NCBI GenBank assembly: GCA_946811185.2
Contig: OX328098.1
Location: 23,755,084-23,819,083, forward strand
Length of the DNA: 64,000 bases
Source: Hippopus hippopus
Taxonomy: Eukaryota; Mollusca; Bivalvia; Cardiida; Cardiidae
Direction: 5' to 3'
Part shown: piece after piece, positions 20,601 through 32,600 of the stretch
Numbering within the stretch: position 1 is the first letter of the stretch
Layout: each line of letters begins with the position of its first letter
Translations under genes and position numbers: made by a program
Notes under the pieces: model-generated
Database searches by the model: none
What the model was told of the DNA's origin: nothing
The model's input: the letters and a program-made list of their open reading frames with translations, nothing else

Positions 20601-23600
20601 TCTCTGGTAAAAATTACTCACTGAGCCACAGAAACACCTCTCTCTCACTTTTTTTTCTATGCAGTCTACGATGTAGATTGATTGACTTTATGGTGTTTAA
20701 CACCATTTTCAACATTATTTCAGTTATACTGCAGCAGCTAGTGCTTTCCTTGAGTTTATTTTTTGCCATGTACTTCGCACAATATTCTTTCAAAGGTAAT
20801 GGCTGCTTTCCCCCCATTTAGACCATTGTCCAAATAATGATCAGCAGTGAGAGAGGAATGAATCCTTTCACAATGACTATCATCAGTCCTTGGGTCTACC
20901 ATGTAGAAAGAACCTAAATACTTCTTGGTCATTTAACTCTTTACCAAACAATAACATTTTAGACTTGTCTAAACTGAAAGCATTTCGAGACAACAAATCA
21001 AATGTGGCCCAAATGAAGATTTCAATCTGTGAAATGGTAGAAAACATTGTGGGAAAAGGAGAAAATGCTGGTAACCAGCATTTTCTCCTTTTCCCAAAAT
21101 GTTTTCAAAAGTCTTTGTCCCCAGGGACGTTAAAACTCCAGATTGTGTGGTAAAGGGTTAAGAAGTTCTATTCTCAATAATCCAATATGCAATATATACA
21201 TACGCTGTGTACTTTGGTCCCATTTCCCTCCTAAATAACCAACAACTTCACTTGTCGTCAAATGACTATGAAAATCCTGAAAAAAAAATAAAGCAAACCA
21301 GAACTGTTATAATAAAAAATCAATAGCTCCCTGACCTTTACCAAACAATTATCTGTTTTTAGGGCTCTGAGAATGAAAACTTAAAAACAACAAGGAAAAA
21401 GGAGAAAATGCTGAAGAACAGCATTTTTTCCTTATCCTGTTTTGTCTTCTATGCTACTAAAGACAAGTCCTACCATTTGAGTCACATTCAATTGTAGGAA
21501 AATAATTGCTTCTTTTCATGACGACTTTAACTGAGGCTTATTTCAGTCTTTATGTTGTAAGAAAGTGTTTCCTTAATTCAAATGGGCTTTTAGGACATTA
21601 TTTCAGTCTAATCACAACAGCATCCCATTAACTCTTTACCAAATGGCAAAACTTTAGATTTGTCCAAGGTGAAAGCATTTCCAGGTGACAAGTTAAATGG
21701 GGTGCAATGATGCAATTTTTAGTTGAAAGGGTAAAAGGCATTGTGGGAAGAGATGAAATGGTGGTACCAGCATTTTCTCCTTTTCCAACAATGTTTCCAA
21801 AAGCCATTTCTAGAAGGGTCTTTAAAACTGGGGATTGTGTGGTTAAGGGTTAATTCAAATCTTTTCGGAGCGCAGAAGCATAATGCTGGGACTGTATAAT
21901 GGCTTGCCTTAATTAACTACGATATGAGGGGTGCTGGACAAATCCCATCCGTTCATCACTTAGCTATACAGGTCCAATGGAAGTAAATCTTAAGCCCCAA
22001 ACCTTTGTCTCTTTCTTTTTACTATCTTAACTTCCTTTCATAGAGATCCCTTAGAAGAATTCCCATACTTTTCAAATCTTCTCTCATCCTGCAGAAATAC
22101 CCATTGACTGAAATGTCATTGCTATGTGACATACATAACAATACTAAACAATTTCTGAAATCAAAACACTAAACTATTTGATTTTTTTCTTCAAATTTAT
22201 CTAACTTATGAATAAGAAAAAGATTCAGTATTTTACAAAATAAAAGAGGTAAACATAAAAAGATTAGTTTGGGATTCAAGGAAATGTATCTCTTCAGTTC
22301 TTCACTAGAACCTATTTTGTGGGTACTGATTAGAATTGTCTTATGAAGACAGTTCTAATGAGTACCCACAACATGGGTTTCAGTGAAGAAATGATGCCTT
22401 TTAGAATTTGATAATTCTTTCTCCCTGATCGTATCTGAACTACTGCAGAGAGTATGAAGACGTATTTACATACCAGTAGCAATAAGGAGTTTGTTGACAT
22501 AGACACTGTGTAAGGTTGTGCTTTCCCCAGGTTTGAGAAGGTTTCACAATCAACCAGTTGATTTTGATCTCTGGAAAGAAATAAAAACACCTTTAGACTG
22601 ATATCATACAACAGTACAACACATATAATGTGTAGGTAGAATTTAACATATCTGCCTTCTTTGGGAACAGATTGATTGATTGTATGGTATTTGATGCCAT
22701 GTTCAAACTTATTTCAGTTATATGGCGTCAGCCAGTGCACCTATCCATACCTGCCTGGAGTTTTTTTAACCAGTACTCATCTCAAGAGATCAGCTTGGAA
22801 ATAATCCTATCTAGTGCTAATGAATAAAATGGAATATTCTCAGTCAGATGCAGCTGTTGCAATTTCAAAGCTATTTGTCAGAGAATTTGGCAGAGAAGTG
22901 GAGACTGTAGATCCAAGATTTTGATCTACACTGTTGGAATGAGTAACTACATATGGATTTAGTGCTAGAAAAGGTAGAAAGCATTGTGGAAAAAGGATGC
23001 AGTGCCGGTGACTAGCATTTTCTCTATTTCCCACAATGTTTGCAAAACCTTTATTCCTCAGGGTGATAAAAAACACGACTGTTTCTTAATTCCTTCACTA
23101 CTGAATAAATAAATTACATTTTCTCAATGGCTACAAATACAGTTCCACTACAAGATCAAAAGACAATTTGTTCGTAATCTAGAATGTAGCAGTGGACAGT
23201 GTAGATCAGAGATCAGACTGCACGTTCTGTGCAGTCTGATCTTGATCTACACTGTCCACAAAAGCTTCTGGTGACGTCTGTGGTATGGGAAGAATTAAAG
23301 GATTTAACAACAGACTTACATAAGAACACTTCTGTAGGGTAAGGAGGCATGTTTAATGGGAACTTTCCCACATCTTAAAGGTTCTATTGTATCTGCCTTA
23401 ATCTCTTGTTTCACTGGCACTTGTGGAGTCGGCTGAACTTTCTTACTGCCTGTGTCTTTCATAGAAAGATTTAAAGCTGAAAAATACATAAATGCCCATA
23501 CTAATTGTTAGGTTAAGACTTTACAAAAAAAATCCTTTTTTATAACCTCGAAGAAGATTGCTTTTCAAAATAACATGGAAAAAGCAGGATATACTAATAA

Positions 23601-26600
23601 ACAGTTTTTCCTCCATTTCCCACAATGTTTTCCCTGCACCCAGAAGTTGCTGGTTCGTAACTTGACTCAACAATTTTCTTTTCAAGAATTGAAGATAGTC
23701 AGTACCACAGGATTCATTTCTCTCTCGCCCCTTGTTTCGATGATGGTTATGTAGAAAAGCAGCCAGTGGCTTAGGAAACACACTGTGCAAAGAATTGGAA
23801 GAGGAACTCCATGAAAGCAATGATAGGTGCACTTGCCACCACCATATAACTCAAATAATGTTGAAAATGTCATTAAATACCATACAAACAAACAAATCAA
23901 CATACCCACAATGTTTTAAACCTCTTCAAAGACATATCCCAGGATATGAGCAACGATTAATTTGTTGTCTACAAATGCTGTCAAAATGGATGAAGCTTAA
24001 ATCTGTTGTATGTATGTATGTAAACACATTTATTTTATGTTGACTGAAAAACAAGTTCTTGCAACTAATACTAATCTCTCTCGATTCTGCTTCCTGGAGA
24101 CTACACCAGTACACTTGCAAAATGTGTGGGCCTATGAATATTCCCGAAATTGACACCTGCCTCCTTGGTAACATACAGGCCTTGAAACTAAAGGGTCTCT
24201 GGTTTGATCCCAAACTGGGCCAATTTTTTTTTGCGGATTGGTAATAATCATTGTGACAGGTAACATTTCTCTCTTATCACTGTCCATTATTTCAATGATG
24301 TTGCTTTTCGGAAAGTAGCCAAATTGTTGTGTGAAGCTCTGGTACAAGAAACTCCAGCCAAGCATGGATAGGCGCACTGGAAGCTATGATATAACTGAAC
24401 TAATGTGGCAAATGGCAAAAGCTAGCACCACACAAACCAACAATTGTGGCCAAAGATCAAGACTGAGATTAGTATTTTTGTATAACATAATTGCATGTAC
24501 CTTCTTCCTGTTCCTCTATATACATCATTTCTGGTTCAGATTTCCTGGAAAGATAGCAAATACATTTGAGCTGTGCTCTGTGAAAAGGGGGCTTAATGCA
24601 TCTGCGAAAAGTATCGACTCAGGTCAGCCTGCGCAGTCCGCTCAGGCTGACCTGGGCCGAAACTTTTCGCTATCGGTCAATTTTCTGTATGTCCAAGGAC
24701 CAGTCTACCTCACGAATAAGTCAGTTGTTAAAAAAAAAGTGGCTATTATGGATCCGTAAGTATGTGATGGCTTGCTTTGTATGATGGATTACGGAGATGC
24801 ATTAAACCCCCTTTTACCAGAGCATGGCTCATTTGATCCATGCTCTGGTAAAAGGGGCTTAATTATCTCTGTAATTCTTTATAACAAGCAAGACATAACA
24901 TAATTATTGACCCATAAAATCCATTTTGTCTTACACTTGACTGAATCATGAACAAAGAACGGTCCTTTGACATGTAGGAAATTGACCAATAGTAGGAAAG
25001 TTTCAACCAATGTCAGCCTGTGTGGACTGCGCATACGCCATTTTTTTGCAAATTCTTAAGCTCCCTTTTAACAGAGTGTGGCTCCTTTTTCACATGCTTT
25101 TCAGTGGATAACAGAATCATTAGATTGTAGCCTGATCATTTTACTGATATATCTCTGTATTGCACAATGGTGTATCTTGGCCATTTTGACACTGGGTTAA
25201 AAAAATATGGATGATGTACACAAATGTCTTCATGAATGTAATGTATTCTAAGTTATGTAAAGCAAAAAATTAAAACACATGTACATAATTATGTACTGCA
25301 TAAGGGTGCACAATGCATGGCTGTAAGTGCTTTTTCCATGAAATTTGAAGTAGAACAAGAGCTGTAATCAGACAGCACAGCTCGCTTAGAAAAGTTTACT
25401 ATTGGCGTGGCAATCAATCTGTCTGGAAAATATGAGCTCTGGAAAAAATTTAACATGAAATTTCAAAATCTGTGACCATGACATGAAGCTAATGGAAAAG
25501 GGCATGTCTAGGGTATTGCTCAATAAAACTTCGGACCTGAATTTTCATCCAGTCAAATATGGACCAAATCCATTATTCACTTTGGAAAATATGAGCTCTT
25601 AAAAATTCAAAGTAAAACTTTGATGTAAAATATCAAAGTCTACGGCCTTGAACTTAAGATCTTTGGCGTGGGCAGTGGTATTGTTGAAAGAAATTTTGGA
25701 CCTATGTCTAGCAGCATATCATATATGAACCCAATTCATCATATGATTTGCAAAATGTGAGCTCTTAAAAAGTTGAGTGTAAATGTCGACACTGGCTCCA
25801 ACTCCAATGCTGTGGGTAGAGCAAAACTCTTTCTGAGCCAAAAAGGGAAATAACTGTGTCAAAAATGTGCTGAGAGTTAGCTGCTATTCTGGCATAGGTT
25901 GGAAGTAAACAAGCAGCCCAAGTTTGAAGTAAATATCTTACATGATAATTGAGATATGAGACAATGCCGGCCAGTAGGTAATGACAGTGCCTCAAAATTT
26001 TCTTTTGGCATGCTAAAAGGTTATTTTTTTGAAAGTTTTTAGCATGTAAGGAGAAGAGCTGTTTGTCTTGATGTAGGATCAAGATATAATTTCATTTTTG
26101 AACAAAAAAATCAAAATTTTCACGAATGCCAAAGCCACTCATGAAAATATTACCAGTGGTTATGAGGTTCACTAAGTAAATCTATACTTTGATCATACAG
26201 GAAACTAACAATAACTGTCCTCCATGCATTCCTGTAGCCAAAGTACATTTAACTAGAGGCCCTTGAGGGCCTGCAATCGCTCTACTGGCAGTGATTTTGC
26301 TTTTATGCTAGCACACATTATGAATTCATGATGCAAAAGGAAAAAAAACACAAAAAACATAAAAATGTGTTCTTGCACTGGGCTTGAACCCACTAAGACA
26401 GCATAAGTAGGCATGACGAATTGAACAAACAGTGAAAAAAAAATGAAGTGCAATTTCTCAAAACTAAATGTTTGGAATCCAGCCAAATTTAACAGGGTTT
26501 CAGAACGATTTGTATTAAACAATCCTAGCAAATTTCAAATGTGGACTAGTTGAATAAATGATACTAAGTCATCAAATGGCTGCTTTTCGTGAACGGTTTA

Positions 26601-29600
26601 CTACATTTTCTTCACTTTTAATAGAGTTCAATCCCTTGATGAACCAAACAATCTTTGCAAGTTTCAAAAGAATTGCCTAAATAAAAAAAGGAAATTTTTA
26701 ACTTTGAATGGCTACTTTTCCCATAGTGATTGTCAGATTTTTTTTCAAAATCAATAGAGTTCAAGCTCTTGATGAGACAAAGCAACTGTGCAAGTTTCAT
26801 GAAAATCCAACCACAAATTCTGACTTCATCACGTAAACAAGAAATGGAAATTTTCAACTTGAAATGGCTACTTTTCCCATACTGTTTGTTGGATTTTTTT
26901 TTCAAAATCAATAGGGTTGAAGCTTTTGATGAGATAAACAAACTGTGCAAGTTTCACAAAAATCTGATTACAAATGCAGACTTTATCATGTAAACAAGAA
27001 ATGGAAATTTTGAACTTGAAATGGCTACCTTTCCCATATTGTTTGTTGGATTTTTTTCATAATCAATAGGGTTGAAGCTATTGATAAGATAAACAAACTG
27101 TGCAAATTTTATGAAAATCTGACCACAAATACTGACTTCATTGCGTAAACAAGAAAAGGAAATTTTCAACGTGAAATGGCTACTTTTCCCATACTGTTTG
27201 TTGGATTTTTTTCAAAATCAACAGAGTTGAAGCTATTGATGAGATAAACAAACTGTGCCAGTTTCATGGAAATCTGACCACAAATGTAGACTTTATCGCA
27301 TAAACAAGAAAAGACTAATGGACGGATAGACAGACAGATGGACGGACGACAGAAACCATGCCATGACCTAAGCTCTGCTGGATTTCAGTCAGTAGAGCTA
27401 AAAACTCTTTACTGAATGGCAAAAAATTTACAGTTCTCCCTACATTTGTAGATTAAAAGCTGAATATCAGTATACTGAAGTAATTAGATTTGTTTGTGAG
27501 AGGGTAAAAACACGGAGGGGAAAAAAGGAAAAAAAACACTTTCAATATAGAAAATGCTAAAATTTTGTCACATGGTAGAGTTGAATGTGACTCTACCAAA
27601 TTTGATTTTGACAAGGATAAAAAAAAAGTGTTATTCGAAATGGATAAGTGCTTTTAACCTAGGTCAGTTACAGGTAGAAAGATGAAGGTAAGAGATGAAT
27701 AAATGAACTACTCTGTTACCTTTCAGGTGTTTCATTAACTTTTGTTTCTGTGGCTGTGGGTTTCTTTGTCAGATCTAAGACACAGTTGTCATCAAATACT
27801 GACTTATTGGGTATCAGGGGGTCTGTTATCTGACCAGCACTAGAAATGGTTGGGGTGATAGGTGGACATACTGACTGGACACTAGTAGACTGACCCATAG
27901 CTGTGTCAGATATTGGATCTTGTGTTAAAATGCCAGAAGGCAGCTGAAATAGAGAATGAACCTGTTACCAAACAATTCTGTGTTTGTATGACCCTAAAGA
28001 AGAAGGCTTTTGAAAACATTGTGAGAAAAGGAGAAAACACTGTCAACCAGCATTTTCTCCTTTTTGCCACTATGTTTTCTATCATTTTAAAGACAGAAGT
28101 CATACTGTAAGCATACTTAAATTTGTTGTCTACAAATACTTTGAATTTGGTCAGTCTAAAATCACACGGTTAGGTAACAGCCTAAAGTGGTATCTATCAA
28201 TATTATTTCTGGAGAGACAAATCATACAAGTATCCACAACATGGGTTTCCTTAAAGAAAATGAATATTATTTTATTTTAAAATGCAATGGTACTCTCTTT
28301 ACCTACAGTCTTGTATACTTCTCTTGATAAAGCCTTCCATAGTGGCCCCCTCTATTAATTTTTTCCAAACAACAAAATTTAACACTTGCCCAAATTGAAA
28401 GCACTTGCAGATGACAAATAAACTAGGGCTCAAACAAGATTTGTGTGTGAAACGGTGAAAAAAAGAATTTGTAGGAAAAGGGAAAGATGCTTTTTCTCCA
28501 TTTTTCCTAAATGTTTTAACCCTTTACCACACAATCCCGAGTTTTAACCACCCTTAGAAGGAAGAATTTTGAAAACATTGTGGGAAAAGGAGAAAATGCT
28601 GGCTGGTAACCAGCATTTTCTCCTTTTCCCACAATGTTTTCTTCCCTTCACAAAACAAATTTCAAATTTTCTTTCACTTTTGTTTTGTCATCTGCAAATG
28701 TTTTCAATTTGGACCAGCCTAAAATTTTGTCGTTTGGTAAAGAGTTAAAAAGACTCTTTCCTTAGAGTCGTCAAAACATAGGATTGTTGGGTGAAGGTTT
28801 AATATGTGATCTTTTCCTAATTGCTTCCATTTTTTTCAACTAATTTTATTATAAAGTTATAAGGCCTATCAAAAAAATGTCTGTGTTTAGGGTTTTCCGA
28901 CCCTACCTACATATGCTGCCGACCCTAAACTTTTTACGCTACGATTGAAAAAAAAAACCCAAATATGTCTGGTGTGATTTCGGTACATGGTCCATATAAA
29001 AAGTTTCTGGAAAAAAAAAAGAAAATCCCTACCTACCCTACCTACAGCATCTTGGACCGAAACCCTAAACACAGATATATTTTTTTCTTCAGCCTAATTA
29101 AGAGTTGTAATTCTTTTTTTTCAAAATTTATGCTTCTCAGTCTCATATTTCATCATGAATTTCATCCAATCAGATATTCAATCCTTGACAATCCTAACTT
29201 TTAACGTCCTTGAAACAGCTTGTGAAAACATATTGAGGTAAATAAACTAGAGGCGCTTGAGCGCCTGTATCGCTCCACAGGCCTGATATTTCTATAATGG
29301 CGAAAGGAAGTTTTTAACAATTATCATTCAATCCTGCATTTTAGCTCACTGAAGAAACAATTTGGTAGACAACCACCATAGGAACTTACCTGCAAAACAA
29401 CAATGAAATCCAATGAATAGTTTTAGAGAAGAAATTTTTCAAAGATTTTACTTTATACCATAAAAGGAAAATGAGTCTCCCATAAAAGCCATGTTTTTTT
29501 TGACAGATCTTTTTTTTTTTAAGGAATTCTGTAAACCTGTATCTAAGGAACATTCCTGCAAAATAATAATGCTATCCAAATAGCGGTTTGGGAGGAGAAG

Positions 29601-32600
29601 ATTTTTAAAGGTTTTTTACTTTGGTTGCCATGGCAACCAGAATTCTTCATGGAACACAATTATTTGAAGGAATTTGAAAGAGGACCACCAAAGGAACATT
29701 CCTGTGAAATTTGGTAAAAATCCAGTCAATAGTTTCTGAGGAGAAGTTTTTTAAAGAAAAAGTTTACGGACGCACGAACGGACGAACGAACGGACGGACG
29801 GACGGACGCACGACAGACACAACGCCATGACAATAGCTCGCTGGCCTTCGGCCAGTGGAGCTAACAACAATGAAATCCAATGAATAGTTTTAGAGAAGAA
29901 ATTTTTCAAAGATTTTACTTTATACCATAAAAGGAAAATGAGTCTCCCATAAAAGCCATGTTTTTTGACAGATCTTTTTTTTTTAAAGGAATTCTGTAAA
30001 CCTGTATCTAAGGAACATTCCTGCAAAATAATAATGCTATCCAAATAGCGGTTTGGGAGGAGAAGATTTTTAAAGGTTTTTTACTTTGGTTGCCATGGCA
30101 ACCAGAATTCTTCATGGAACACAATTATTTGAAGGAATTTGAAAGAGGACCACCAAAGGAACATTCCTGTGAAATTTGGTAAAAATCCAGTCAATAGTTT
30201 CTGAGGAGAAGTTTTTTAAAGAAAAAGTTTACGGACGCACGCACGAACGGACGGACGGACGGACGCACGACGGACACAACGCCATGACAATAGCTCTCTG
30301 GCCTTCGGCCAGTGGAGCTAAAAAAATGCTGGTAATCAGTATTTTCTCATTTTCCAACAATGTTTTCTACACTTCCACAGACAAATAAAATCATTTAACT
30401 TTTTACTACATGAGGACAGAATTTTACACTTGTCCAAAATGAAAGCATTTGCAGACAATAAAATTAATGTTGCCCAAATGATGGGACTTGTTCTTGTAAT
30501 AATAGACAATATTGTAGGAAAAAGGAGAAATGCTGATTACCTGCATTTTCTCCTTTTCCTAAAATGCTCTCAAAAAGGCTTCCTCCTGAAAATTGTTAAA
30601 CCTGTGATTGTTTGAAAAAGGGTCACACAATCCAGCGAGGAACATGCAAGAGAGAAGATTTTTCTTACCTGTGTATCCTGCAGCCCTGCTGAGGTCGAGT
30701 TTATCTGTTTCAACCATAAAGCTTTCCATGAATCCAGCTTTCTACCTTTGTACTTCACCTATTAATAAACAGTAAAAAATCAAATCAATCCCAATTTACT
30801 GTATCCTACACTAGCTACACTTAGACAAAAGAAATTACTGCAAACCATTTGCAACAGGTGGGAAAAAAAGTCATCAAAACGTTGTCCCTTAAACCTTTAC
30901 CACACAATCCCGAGAAAGAAGCCTTTGGAAAACATTGTGGGAAAAGGAGAAAATGCTGGTAACCAGCATTTTCACCTTTTCCCACAATGTTTTCTTCTGT
31001 CCCTAAAACAAATTTCAATTTTTCAGTCACATCTATTTTGTTGTCTGCAAAATGCTGTAAATTTGGACAAGTCTGAAATTTTGTTGTTTGGTAAAGAATT
31101 AAGGAACAAAATACGTGACCTTGTTATGAAATTATCAATGGTATGTGTGCAGGCACAATGACCATTTACTGACACAGCAGTGAAATTCTGTTTAGAGCAA
31201 AACAAGTAATAGAGAAAAACACTCACTGTCGACCAACCACATCCTGATGGTTTTGACGGGTTCACAAGTTTTTTACAATACATCGCCCAGGAGCTAGGAG
31301 ATGGAAAAGTTTGATCAAATTCATTAGACTTGATTCTTCCATTGGGTAATAAGTCAGCTGTAAACTTCTGTCCCTGTTGAAAAGAGAACAGAAAAACATG
31401 CTCTTCATCAATTATTTAGACAGAGTATATCATTCAAAATCAGACTGTACAAAATGTACAACTTCTAATATTGGGTCTATTCTTGCCAACATTTTGTAAG
31501 ATAGCCTGACGACAAACATCCTTGCAGAATTCTGCCAAATGGCTCAAAGTATGGATTCTGGGACACTGGCCTGTTGAATTATAAAAATGTCCTATCATAA
31601 TGTGCACAGGTGGGTTTTTACCTTTTTCAAGTTCATTTAAGAATGTGTTGGGGGCATTTGTCTCATGTGTTTGAAAACATTACCCTTTTTCTAAAAGTTT
31701 AAAAGACTCTTGTCCCCATCTGAATAACCCTAATATTTATAGAAAATATGGCTCAAATGATGGAAATTGTCTTTGAAAGGGAATAAAACACTGTGGAAAA
31801 GGAGAAAATGCTGGTTACCAGCACTTCCTCCTTCTCCCCATAATGTTTTCAAAAGCTTTCTACTGCATTTAAACTTGGGAGTGTGTGGTAAAGGGTTAAT
31901 GCAATAAAGATGAATGCTTTCTGATAAATGAAATTAATTCGGAAGGATATATAGACACCACCCTGTATTAATGACAGTCAAAGAAAATCAAACTAGATCT
32001 AAACAAAGGAAAAAGACAAAACACCAAATAAATATGAGCCACACTCTGTGAAAAAGGGGCTTAATGCATCTTCATGATGCATTATACCAAGCAAGTCCTT
32101 ACATAATTAGGGATCCATAAAATACAATTTGTGAAACAAACAACTGAATCATGATGTAGACTTGTCCTTGAACATACAGAAAATCGACAAATAGTAACAA
32201 GTTTCAGCCCGGGTCAGCCTCCGCAGTCTGCGCAGGCTGACCAGGGTTGATACTTTTTGCAGATGCACGAAGCCCTCTTTTGACAAAGCATGGCTCATAT
32301 TTAAATACATGTACTGAGATCAAGAATCATATTTTTAATTTCACAACAAATTTCTACTTTGATTAAAAAAAAAAAAAAAAAAACTCTTGACTTTAACCCT
32401 CAGAGCACCAAGTTAACCTAATGGAAACTTTCAGTCTAGAAACAAGGTCTAAATAATTGTAGATTCAGAGTTGCTCTTGTCCAGAATGTCTCAGCGAAGC
32501 TAACAGTGTAGATCAAAGATCAGACTGCAAGTTTTGTGCAGTCTTGATCTGCACTGGCCACAAAGACAACTATAGTTGTGAAAGGTGCATCAAGTGTTAA

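Noticed and set aside
24331..24759. 142-codon plus-strand frame
   Set aside because: Composed of SINE tail and family B MITE sequence, antisense to MPND exon 6.
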